Below are positions 33,505 to 40,668 of a stretch of DNA of 64,000 nucleotides, in pieces. Source of the stretch: Bacilliculturomica massiliensis (GTDB taxonomy: Bacteria; Bacillota; Clostridia; Peptostreptococcales; Anaerovoracaceae). Numbering within the stretch: the stretch's first letter is position 1; every line of letters begins with the position of its first letter. The stretch lies in NCBI RefSeq assembly GCF_900605495.1, contig NZ_LR027603.1, positions 559,997-623,996 of the forward strand. The letters are read 5' to 3'. The position numbers and the translations under genes are program-made. A model generated the notes under the pieces. That model ran no database searches, was not told where the DNA came from, and was given only the letters and a program-made list of their open reading frames with translations.

Positions 33505-35298
33505 ATGCAATTATACAGATCTCACGTGCTGGTCTGCGGCGGCACAGGCTGCAGTTCATCCGGCAGCAAGAAGGTAGTCGATGAGCTGGAAAAAGAACTG
33601 AAGGCCGCGGAACTGGAAGGCGAAGTCAAGATCGTACAGACAGGATGCTTCGGACTCTGCGCTCTGGGACCGATCATGGTCGTCTATCCGGAAGGCTGTT
33701 TCTATTCCATGGTCAAGCCCGAAGACGTGCATGAAATCGTGACCGAGCATTTGCTGAAGGGACGTATCGTCAAGCGTCTGCTCTACGAGGAGACCATCGA
33801 AGACGACATGGTGAAGTCTCTGAACGAGACCAACTTTTACAAGAAGCAGCTCCGGGTGGCCCTGCGCAACTGCGGCGTCATAGATCCGGAAAACATAGAG
33901 GAATACATCGGCTTCGACGGATATCAGGCTCTGGGAAAATGTCTCACTGAGATGAAACCCGACGACGTTATCGATATCATCAAGCGTTCCGGTCTGCGGG
34001 GCCGGGGCGGCGCGGGCTTCCCCACGGGGGTGAAGTGGGAGTTTGCGGCCAGAGCCAAGGGCGATAAGAAGTACGTCTGCTGCAACGCCGACGAGGGAGA
34101 TCCGGGCGCTTTCATGGACCGCTCCGTTCTGGAAGGCGATCCCCACGCCATCATTGAAGCCATGACCATCGCGGCCTATGCGATCGGCGCGGACCAGGGA
34201 TATATCTACGTGCGGGCGGAATATCCCATCGCGGTAAAACGTCTGGAGATCGCCATCAGCCAGGCGAAGGAATACGGCCTGCTGGGCAAAAACATCTTCG
34301 GCACGGATTTCAACTTTGATCTGGAGGTGCGTCTGGGAGCCGGAGCCTTCGTCTGCGGTGAAGAGACGGCGCTGATGACTTCCATCGAGGGCAAGCGCGG
34401 CGAGCCGCGGCCCCGTCCGCCGTTCCCGGCCAACCAGGGTCTCTTCGGCAAGCCGACGATCCTGAACAACGTGGAAACTCTGGCCAACGTGGCGCAGATC
34501 ATCCTGAAGGGGCCGGAATGGTTCGCTTCCATGGGTACGGAAAAGTCCAAAGGCACCAAGGTATTCGCTCTCGGCGGCAAAGTGACCAACGTGGGTCTGG
34601 TGGAGATCCCCATGGGAACCACTCTGCGGGAGATCGTGGAAGAGATCGGCGGAGGCGTGCCAAACGGCAAGAAGTTCAAGGCGGCTCAGACCGGCGGACC
34701 TTCCGGCGGCTGCATCCCCGCGCAGCATTTCGACGTGCCCATCGACTACGATAACCTGATCGCCCTGGGGTCCATGATGGGTTCCGGCGGCCTTATCGTC
34801 ATGGACGAAGATAACTGCATGGTGGACATCGCCAAGTTCTTCCTGGGCTTTACGGTGGACGAATCCTGCGGCAAATGCTCCCCCTGCCGGATCGGTACGA
34901 GAAGACTGTACGAGATCCTTGACAGGATCACCAAGGGAGAGGGAGAGATGGAGGATCTGGAACGGCTGGAAACTCTGTGTCACCACATCAAGGCTTCCGC
35001 CCTGTGCGGACTGGGCCAGACCGCGCCCAATCCTGTTCTGTCTACCTTGACTTATTTCAGAGATGAATACATCGCTCACATCGTCGAGAAACGGTGTCCT
35101 GCAGGGGTCTGCAAGGATCTGATGACCATCCAGATCGATCCGGACAAGTGCGTGGGCTGTACCCTCTGCGCGAAGGGCTGCCCGGTGGGCGCTATCCGGG
35201 GCAAGCTGAAGGAGAAGCACACCATCAATCAGGAGAGATGTATCCGCTGCGGCGTCTGCATGGACACGTGCAAAGTCGGAGCTATTTCGAGAAAATAA
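33505..35298 (+). CDS. hydB: Bifurcating [FeFe] hydrogenase subunit HydB (NuoF-like, NADH/FMN)
   Basis: This 597-residue protein starts at 33505, with AAGGAGGG upstream. Domains in order are an N-terminal [2Fe-2S] thioredoxin-like domain, then the NuoF core with FMN/NADH motifs GRGGAGFPTGVKWEF and CNADEGDPGAFMDRS. A [4Fe-4S] site (ESCGKCSPCRIGTRR) follows, and finally two ferredoxin clusters (CVGCTLCAKGCP, CIRCGVCMDTC). It binds NAD(H) and is the flavin subunit at which electrons from NADH and ferredoxin are combined or split in HydABC complexes. Confidence 0.94.
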   Translation: MQLYRSHVLVCGGTGCSSSGSKKVVDELEKELKAAELEGEVKIVQTGCFGLCALGPIMVVYPEGCFYSMVKPEDVHEIVTEHLLKGRIVKRLLYEETIEDDMVKSLNETNFYKKQLRVALRNCGVIDPENIEEYIGFDGYQALGKCLTEMKPDDVIDIIKRSGLRGRGGAGFPTGVKWEFAARAKGDKKYVCCNADEGDPGAFMDRSVLEGDPHAIIEAMTIAAYAIGADQGYIYVRAEYPIAVKRLEIAISQAKEYGLLGKNIFGTDFNFDLEVRLGAGAFVCGEETALMTSIEGKRGEPRPRPPFPANQGLFGKPTILNNVETLANVAQIILKGPEWFASMGTEKSKGTKVFALGGKVTNVGLVEIPMGTTLREIVEEIGGGVPNGKKFKAAQTGGPSGGCIPAQHFDVPIDYDNLIALGSMMGSGGLIVMDEDNCMVDIAKFFLGFTVDESCGKCSPCRIGTRRLYEILDRITKGEGEMEDLERLETLCHHIKASALCGLGQTAPNPVLSTLTYFRDEYIAHIVEKRCPAGVCKDLMTIQIDPDKCVGCTLCAKGCPVGAIRGKLKEKHTINQERCIRCGVCMDTCKVGAISRK

Positions 35299-35316
35299 GG
35301 AAAGGAGCGAGCGAAA

Positions 35317-37068
35317 ATGAATTTAGTGAATATCAAAATAAACGGCATGTCGCTCCGGGTTCCCGAGGGGATCACGATCCTGGAAGCGGCGAAGTACGCG
35401 AACATCGAAATTCCGACCCTGTGCTATCTGAAGGATATCAACAAGCTGGGCGCCTGCCGCATCTGCCTTGTGGAGCTGAAGGGAGCCAGATCTCTGGTGG
35501 CCTCCTGCGTCTATCCCGTCAGCGAGGGTATGGAGGTGCAGACCAACACGCCGAAGGTGAGAAAGTCCAGAAAAAGCACGCTGGAGCTGATCGTTTCCGA
35601 CCACAGAAAAGACTGTCTGTCCTGCGTCAGAAGCGACGGAGCCTGTCACCTGCAGAGGCTGTGCCACGAATACGGCGTGGACGAGAACCATTTTCTGGGC
35701 GTCAACCCGGAGCATAAGATCGACGATCTGTCCACCTCCATCGTTCGGGACAACACCAAGTGCGTGCTGTGCCGGCGCTGCGTGGCGGCCTGTCAGAACC
35801 TGCAGGGCATATCCGTCATCGGAATGATCGACCGCGGCTTCGCCACCCATATCGGCTCCGCCTTTGAGTCCAGCCTGGCGGACGCGCCGTGCACCAACTG
35901 CGGCCAGTGTATCGTGGCATGTCCCACGGGAGCTCTCCACGAAAAGGACGATACCCAGAAGGTGTGGGATGCCATCGCCGATCCTGATAAGCTGGTGCTG
36001 GCCTTCACTGCGCCTTCCATCCGCGTCACACTGGGCGAAGCATTCGATCAGCCTCTGGGAACCGATGTGACGGGCAAGATGGTGGCTGCTATGCGCCGGG
36101 TGGGCTTCGACAAGACCTTCGACATGAACGTGACAGCTGACCTGACCATTATGGAAGAAGCTCACGAATTTCTCGACCGGGTGAAAAACGGCGGAAAGCT
36201 GCCGTTGATCACTTCCTGCTCACCGGGCTGGATCAAATACTGCGAGCATTATTTCCCGGAATTTACGGATAACCTGTCTTCCTGCAAATCGCCCCAGCAG
36301 ATGTTCGGCGCGGTGCTGAAGACTTACTATGCGAAGAAAAACGGCATCGATCCCAGCAAGATCTTCGTCGTCTCCATCATTCCGTGCACCGCCAAAAAGT
36401 ACGAGGTCACCAGAGACGATCAGTCCGCCGCGGGCGAGGGCCTGCCGGACGTGGACGTGGCACTGACTACCAGAGAGCTCTCCCGCATGATCAAGGTGGG
36501 CGGCGTGGAATTCAACCGCCTGGCCGACGAGGAGTTCGACAATCCCTTCGAGGTGGGAACCGGCGCGGCTGTCATCTTCGGAGCCACCGGCGGCGTCATG
36601 GAAGCGGCCCTCAGAACTGCCAGCCACTGGCTGGACGGAGAGCTGAACATCGTGGACTTCAAGGAAGTCCGGGGCACCGACGAGGGCATCAAGCGGGCTA
36701 CCTACAACGTGGCCGGCATCGAGGTCAAGGTAGGCGTCGCCTCCGGTCTGGCCAATGCCAAGAAGCTGCTGGAGGCCGTCCGCAGCGGCGAGGAAGAGTT
36801 CCATATCATCGAGATCATGGCCTGCCCCGGCGGCTGCATCAACGGCGGCGGTCAGCCCTACCAGAACGATTCGGTCCGCAACAGCGACATCGACGTGAAG
36901 GGTATCCGGGCCAGAGCGCTGTACGAGCTGGACCGCCAGCTACCCCTGCGCAAGTCTCACGAAAATCCAGTGATCAAGCTGCTTTACGACGACTACTTCG
37001 GGGAACCGGGCAGCCATACAGCCCATGAGATCCTGCACACCAGCTATGTGAAGCGGGGAAAATACTGA
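35317..37068 (+). CDS. hydA: Bifurcating [FeFe] hydrogenase catalytic subunit HydA
   Basis: This 583-residue subunit has an N-terminal [2Fe-2S] ferredoxin domain (CYLKDINKLGACRIC), a His-Cys3 cluster (HRKDCLSCVRSDGACHL), and two [4Fe-4S] clusters (CVLCRRCVAAC, CTNCGQCIVACP). The H-cluster domain has L1 TSCSPGW, L2 IPCTAKKYE and L3 EIMACPGGCINGGG. It makes or oxidises H2 in the cytoplasm, coupled by HydB to NADH and ferredoxin. L2 has Ile where Met is usual (MPCxxK). A strong terminator follows. Confidence 0.94.
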   Translation: MNLVNIKINGMSLRVPEGITILEAAKYANIEIPTLCYLKDINKLGACRICLVELKGARSLVASCVYPVSEGMEVQTNTPKVRKSRKSTLELIVSDHRKDCLSCVRSDGACHLQRLCHEYGVDENHFLGVNPEHKIDDLSTSIVRDNTKCVLCRRCVAACQNLQGISVIGMIDRGFATHIGSAFESSLADAPCTNCGQCIVACPTGALHEKDDTQKVWDAIADPDKLVLAFTAPSIRVTLGEAFDQPLGTDVTGKMVAAMRRVGFDKTFDMNVTADLTIMEEAHEFLDRVKNGGKLPLITSCSPGWIKYCEHYFPEFTDNLSSCKSPQQMFGAVLKTYYAKKNGIDPSKIFVVSIIPCTAKKYEVTRDDQSAAGEGLPDVDVALTTRELSRMIKVGGVEFNRLADEEFDNPFEVGTGAAVIFGATGGVMEAALRTASHWLDGELNIVDFKEVRGTDEGIKRATYNVAGIEVKVGVASGLANAKKLLEAVRSGEEEFHIIEIMACPGGCINGGGQPYQNDSVRNSDIDVKGIRARALYELDRQLPLRKSHENPVIKLLYDDYFGEPGSHTAHEILHTSYVKRGKY

Positions 37069-37170
37069 TCAAAACAGTGAAACGCATCTGAATTCGTGAA
37101 CGGAGGGTTCGGATGCGGAAGATCGATCCTTTGCCGCCTGCCGGCGGCAGATCAGATGTTTGCTGTTGGA

Positions 37171-37199
37171 GGGCGGACCTGGAAGGGTCCGCCCTTTTT
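37171..37199 (+). terminator. Rho-independent terminator of the hyd operon
   Basis: GGGCGGACC (37171-37179) pairs with GGTCCGCCC (37186-37194) across a 6-base loop, followed by five T. Confidence 0.93.
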
Positions 37200-37293
37200 G
37201 CGCTTTTGTATGTCTGCATGGGGAAAGACGGCGTTTCCCTGTCCTGTGAGACCCAGGGGAAAACAGCAGGAGGGCAAGATAAGCGTCAATGGC

Positions 37294-37322
37294 TTGTGAA
37301 GCGCACTGGATCGCGATATACT
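37294..37322 (+). promoter_or_regulatory. Promoter of the 222-residue conserved gene
   Basis: TTGTGA (37294-37299) and TATACT (37317-37322) are separated by 17 bases, 111 bases before the gene. Otherwise 37200-37433 shows nothing. Confidence 0.55.
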
Positions 37323-37433
37323 ATAGACAATAGAACGCGCCTGAATAGGTAATCGGTGTGGCAATAAATATAGGCAGTACCAGACGGGTTTAAGCTGAAT
37401 ACTGTGTCTGAATCGGAGGATAAGGAGTGGGAG

Positions 37434-38102
37434 ATGGTCACTGAATTGGAAAAGCTCAAGCGTGCGAAGCTATATCTGGACAGGCTGGCAAGGGGAGCAG
37501 ACCCGATCTCCGGAGCGGAGCTGCCGGGGGACACGGCGCTGAACCAGGAGCGGCTGGCCAGGTGTTTTGATTATGTGTCCGGAATTCTGGAGCAGGTCAT
37601 ACAGAATGGAGGCGTCGTGGGGAAACCGCCGAAGCAGGAGGCGCTGCCGCCCTTTACCATCACGGAGGAGCAGTTGGACCGGCTGCAATACTCGGAGGAA
37701 CCTGTGGGCATCAGCCGCTTTGCCGGCCGCATCAACGAGCTGATCGATCAGAGCGCCGTACAGAAGATCAAGGTCACGGCCTTCACGAAATGGCTGCTAC
37801 GGGAGGGTTATCTGCGGGAAGAGATCGCGGAGGAGGGCCAGAAGCGCCGGGTGCCCACGGAAAAGGGCGGGATGATCGGGATGAGCACCCAGGAATACGA
37901 TGGACAGGGACGGAAATATCAGATGGTAGTCTACGATCTGGGCGCGCAGAAATACCTGGCCGGCTGCCTGAAGGAGATCCAGGCCTGCGGCAGGGAAGGC
38001 GCTGACGGGGAGAACATTGGCCAGGGCGGCGATGGGGCGCACGGTGAGGACGCCCTGCTGAGAATGGCCGATGCCACGGAGACAGAGATGCCGACAGAGT
38101 GA
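37434..38102 (+). CDS. Conserved protein of unknown function
   Basis: This 222-residue protein resembles a conserved Clostridia family of unknown role, with EKLKRAKLYLDRLARG at the N-terminus, CFDYVSGILEQVIQNGG, and a winged-helix-like central part (VTAFTKWLLREGYL, VPTEKGGMIGMS). The central part may bind nucleic acid. The start at 37434 has AAGGAG 6 bases upstream; a GTG at 37404 is less likely. The C-terminal 35 residues are low-complexity. It stands alone between the hyd operon and the accessory region. Confidence 0.65.
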   Translation: MVTELEKLKRAKLYLDRLARGADPISGAELPGDTALNQERLARCFDYVSGILEQVIQNGGVVGKPPKQEALPPFTITEEQLDRLQYSEEPVGISRFAGRINELIDQSAVQKIKVTAFTKWLLREGYLREEIAEEGQKRRVPTEKGGMIGMSTQEYDGQGRKYQMVVYDLGAQKYLAGCLKEIQACGREGADGENIGQGGDGAHGEDALLRMADATETEMPTE

Positions 38103-38175
38103 GTATGGAGAACAATGCATAAGGGATCAGGACGCGGGAGGACGCGGGAGGAGAGCCGGGATCTTTTATGCGTTA

Positions 38176-38972
38176 TTATTGTTTCTGAAAAATATCGATC
38201 CCATGGCTTGTGACGCCTAATAGATCATGACGTTCACAAGTAGCAAAATGATATTTTAAATATAGCTCAAATGTTTCAGGATCCATGGCGTCGATCGCTT
38301 CACGCATAAACAGGGCGCAGCCGTCGGCAGCAACATAGTGAAGCTTTTTTACTGTAAATTCGGACATCAGATCGTCAATATCCTCTTTTCGTACAAGTTC
38401 AAATAAATCTTTTGGTTCGGATTTTGCGGCGAATGTTTCGGAGTCAAGCAATCCTTTTTTTACATATTCAGCCACACTGATATTGTTTCGCTTAAAGCCC
38501 TCATCGAGCAGACAGCCGTCTGAAATCACATACGCTGCAAAAATGATACCGCCCTGCTTTGTCACGCGGATTGCTTCCCGAGGATAGCCTGCTGTTTATC
38601 CTCTTTGTTATACAAATGATAAAGTGGTCCTAATAAAAGGGTAATGTCATATTGAACGCTTGAAAAATCAGAAAGGTCTAACGCGTTACCGCGCACAATA
38701 GAAATATTTTCGTTTGCTAAAGTATTTTTGCGGAAAATTTCTATATTATGTTCAACAAGTTCTACTGCGTCAACCGCATATCCTAGACGTGCTAAAGCAT
38801 GAGAATATCGACCTGTCCCTGCGCCGATTTCAAGTATGCGGTCGCCAGGCTTTAAATGTTTCTCCACATAACGCATGGTAGTAAAAAATTCAACCATACC
38901 ATGCATTGATGCGAGACGGTTATCTTCATCATAATGATTATAAAAATCAATTAAGTATGGATTTATTTTCAT
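38176..38972 (-). pseudogene. SAM-dependent methyltransferase, split by a frameshift
   Basis: Two adjacent frames are halves of one class I methyltransferase. The upstream half (38562-38972; start 38972 after AGGAG) has the SAM motif ILEIGAGTGRYSHALARLG. The downstream half begins in another frame at about 38577 (EAIRVTKQGGIIFAAYVISDG), matching the usual strand-5 motif. A single missing G in a GGG run near 38577-38582 explains the break: a fourth G restores one frame. It may be a real pseudogene, programmed slippage or an assembly error. The GC content is clearly lower than in the surroundings, as for the neighbouring TetR gene, suggesting joint horizontal transfer. Confidence 0.82.
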
Positions 38973-38997
38973 TATATACTCCTGTCTTTTCGGCTTC

Positions 38998-39555
38998 CTA
39001 ACCAATAAATGTAGATAGGAAATTCGTCAACATTTTTTCTAGATCACCACAATCAAATGACAGTTTGCCGGTCGCTGTCAAAACGGCTATACCATGCGTG
39101 TAAAGGAACAGATCTAAAAATATTTTTTCCCCACGCTCTGACTGAACACCGACCATCTCCGAGAAGCTTTTTGCCTTTTCCTCATTTCCGTGTTCCTTAT
39201 AAAAATCATTGGCTTCTGACATATCCAAATCCATGTCGTTTATAAATAGCAACTTAAATAGGTGTGTTTCTTCTTTGGCAAACGAGATATATGAAAGGGG
39301 CAGAAACAAATATGGCTTGATGTTTACGGAAATGCTATAGTTTGAAACATAGCGTTCATAGTATTCGAAAGCAAATTCAAGAAAATCTTTTTTAAGTTCT
39401 TCCATATTCTCGTAACAGGTAAAAATCGGACGCGTTGAACATTCTAACTTGCTTGCAACACTTCTTGCATTGACAGCGTCAAATCCCATTTCCTGAGTGA
39501 TTTCCAAAACGGTATTTAAAATCATATCTTTTGTTATTTTCGGTTTCGGTGGCAT
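38998..39555 (-). CDS. TetR-family transcriptional regulator
   Basis: This 185-residue protein has an N-terminal TetR helix-turn-helix (ITKDMILNTVLEITQEMGFDAVNARSVA, residues about 8-35, continuing to CSTRPIF) and a helical ligand domain. It lies 25 bases upstream of the methyltransferase, and both are AT-rich. The pair resembles resistance or detoxification modules in which TetR controls a methyltransferase. A palindrome upstream is its likely operator. Confidence 0.88.
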   Translation of the reverse strand: MPPKPKITKDMILNTVLEITQEMGFDAVNARSVASKLECSTRPIFTCYENMEELKKDFLEFAFEYYERYVSNYSISVNIKPYLFLPLSYISFAKEETHLFKLLFINDMDLDMSEANDFYKEHGNEEKAKSFSEMVGVQSERGEKIFLDLFLYTHGIAVLTATGKLSFDCGDLEKMLTNFLSTFIG

Positions 39556-39592
39556 ACTTGCGTCCTTTCTTTTTCACATATATACAACTAAT

Positions 39593-39602
39593 GTTATATA
39601 AC
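39593..39602. promoter_or_regulatory. Probable TetR operator
   Basis: GTTATATAAC is a perfect 10-base palindrome within a longer imperfect dyad (ACAA...TTGT, 39584-39609), 38 bases before the TetR start. Confidence 0.5.
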
Positions 39603-39714
39603 TATTGTTACATATAAAACCGCTCGTGGCAAGAGATAGATCAAATAAAAATATCCCGCTGTGTTTGCTGGATGATCAACAGAACAGGAAAACGGCATAA
39701 CTGAGACTATGTAG

Positions 39715-39867
39715 TTGCCAGAAAATAATTCTCATGCTGTTTTATCGGTGCTGCCCAAAGGCTGCCTGCGTTTTCGTTTAGATCTGAAAATGTGGGAATT
39801 GAATGATTTCGAACCACATTATGGCTTCGTATATGATATAATAGCCGCAGAGCGGCTATTATACTAA
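39715..39867 (+). pseudogene. Possible gene remnant ahead of the palindromic repeat
   Basis: A 50-codon frame without a ribosome binding site reads as natural-looking protein (LRFRLDLKMWELNDFEPHYG in its second half) and runs into the palindromic repeat at 39838. It starts directly after a stop. I think it is the tail of a lost gene, but I cannot name the family. The rest of 39610-39714 shows nothing. Confidence 0.25.
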
Positions 39868-40022
39868 TTCCATGCGCAGCAGACGCATGCGCGGATTATC
39901 CCCTGATGGCCTTCGGCCAGTCATGGGATAATAGCCGCAGAGCGGCTATTATACTGATTCTATGCGCAGCGGACGCATGCGTGGATTATCCCCTGATGGC
40001 CTTCGGCCAGTCAGAGGATAAT
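39838..40022. repeat. 90-bp palindromic repeat, two tandem copies
   Basis: Copies start at 39838 and 39928, exactly 90 bases apart. Each begins with a perfect 11-bp hairpin (ATAATAGCCGC, 3-base loop, complement). A palindromic CATGCGC/GCGCATG-like segment follows, then a hairpin around GATGGCCTTCGGCCAGTC bounded by GATTATCCC and GGGATAAT. The leading TATAAT forms an extended -10 (TGA-TATAAT) at 39834-39842. A diverged copy lies at 55801. The structure suggests a REP/MITE-like element. Confidence 0.85.
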
Positions 40023-40053
40023 GGATCCAGAGAAAAGTGGAGAATTTTGATAG

Positions 40054-40668
40054 ATGATAGAAAATGAGTTCAACACCGCAAAATACTATGACGATCACGC
40101 AGAGGTGTTTTATCAGGACACAGTAAACGCTGATATGAGTAAAATACGGGAACGATTCGAGTCTCTGATGCCAAAGGGCGCGGAGGTTCTCGATCTGGGC
40201 TGCGGATCCGGCCGTGACGCTCTTGCTTTCGCAGATAAAGGGCTCTGCGTTACGATGATGGATCCGTCAAAGGAAATGTGCGAACGGGCGGAAAAGCTGA
40301 CCGGTCGTTCCTGTGTTTTAGCAAGGGCGCAGGAGCTGGATGCATTGGAAGCATTCGACGGCATATGGGCCTGCGCGTCCCTGATCCACGTACCGGAGGC
40401 GGAAACGGTGGAAACGTATCAGAAAATTGCAAAGGCATTGAAGCCGGGCGGTATTCTGTTTACGACATACAAATACGGGACGGGGGAAAAGATGAGGGGC
40501 GAGCGCTTCTTTTACGATATGACGGAGGATTCGCTCAAAGCTATCATAGGTCAAGTGGCAGAGCTTTCGGTGATGGATACCTGGCTCACTGGGGATGTGA
40601 GACCGGGAAGAGGGGAAGAACGGTGGCTCAACGCCATTGTACAGCGTGTGGAGATGGAGCATGACTAA
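40054..40668 (+). CDS. Class I SAM-dependent methyltransferase
   Basis: This 204-residue protein has the SAM-binding motif VLDLGCGSGRDALAFADKG (residues about 45-63), an acidic ribose-binding residue in MMDPSKEM, and the strand-4/5 motifs (GIWACASLIHVP, LKPGGILFTTYK). It looks like a small-molecule or tRNA methyltransferase rather than a DNA methyltransferase, since no (D/N)PPY motif is present. It overlaps the following PLD-helicase gene by 8 bases, so the genes are translationally coupled and this is the first gene of the operon. Confidence 0.87.
   Translation: MIENEFNTAKYYDDHAEVFYQDTVNADMSKIRERFESLMPKGAEVLDLGCGSGRDALAFADKGLCVTMMDPSKEMCERAEKLTGRSCVLARAQELDALEAFDGIWACASLIHVPEAETVETYQKIAKALKPGGILFTTYKYGTGEKMRGERFFYDMTEDSLKAIIGQVAELSVMDTWLTGDVRPGRGEERWLNAIVQRVEMEHD

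Noticed and set aside
33556-35220. A 554-codon open frame on the minus strand opposite hydB
   Set aside because: It is the codon-bias shadow of the well-supported hydB gene, has no ribosome binding site and reads as no known protein.
38103-38170. Possible bidirectional terminator (GCATAA...TTATGC)
   Set aside because: The arms enclose a loop of more than 30 bases and one mismatch; too weak to list.
40054-40668. DNA-modification methyltransferase of a restriction system
   Set aside because: The protein has a SAM-binding core but no target-recognition domain or (D/N)PP(Y/F) motif, so a small-molecule or RNA substrate is more likely.
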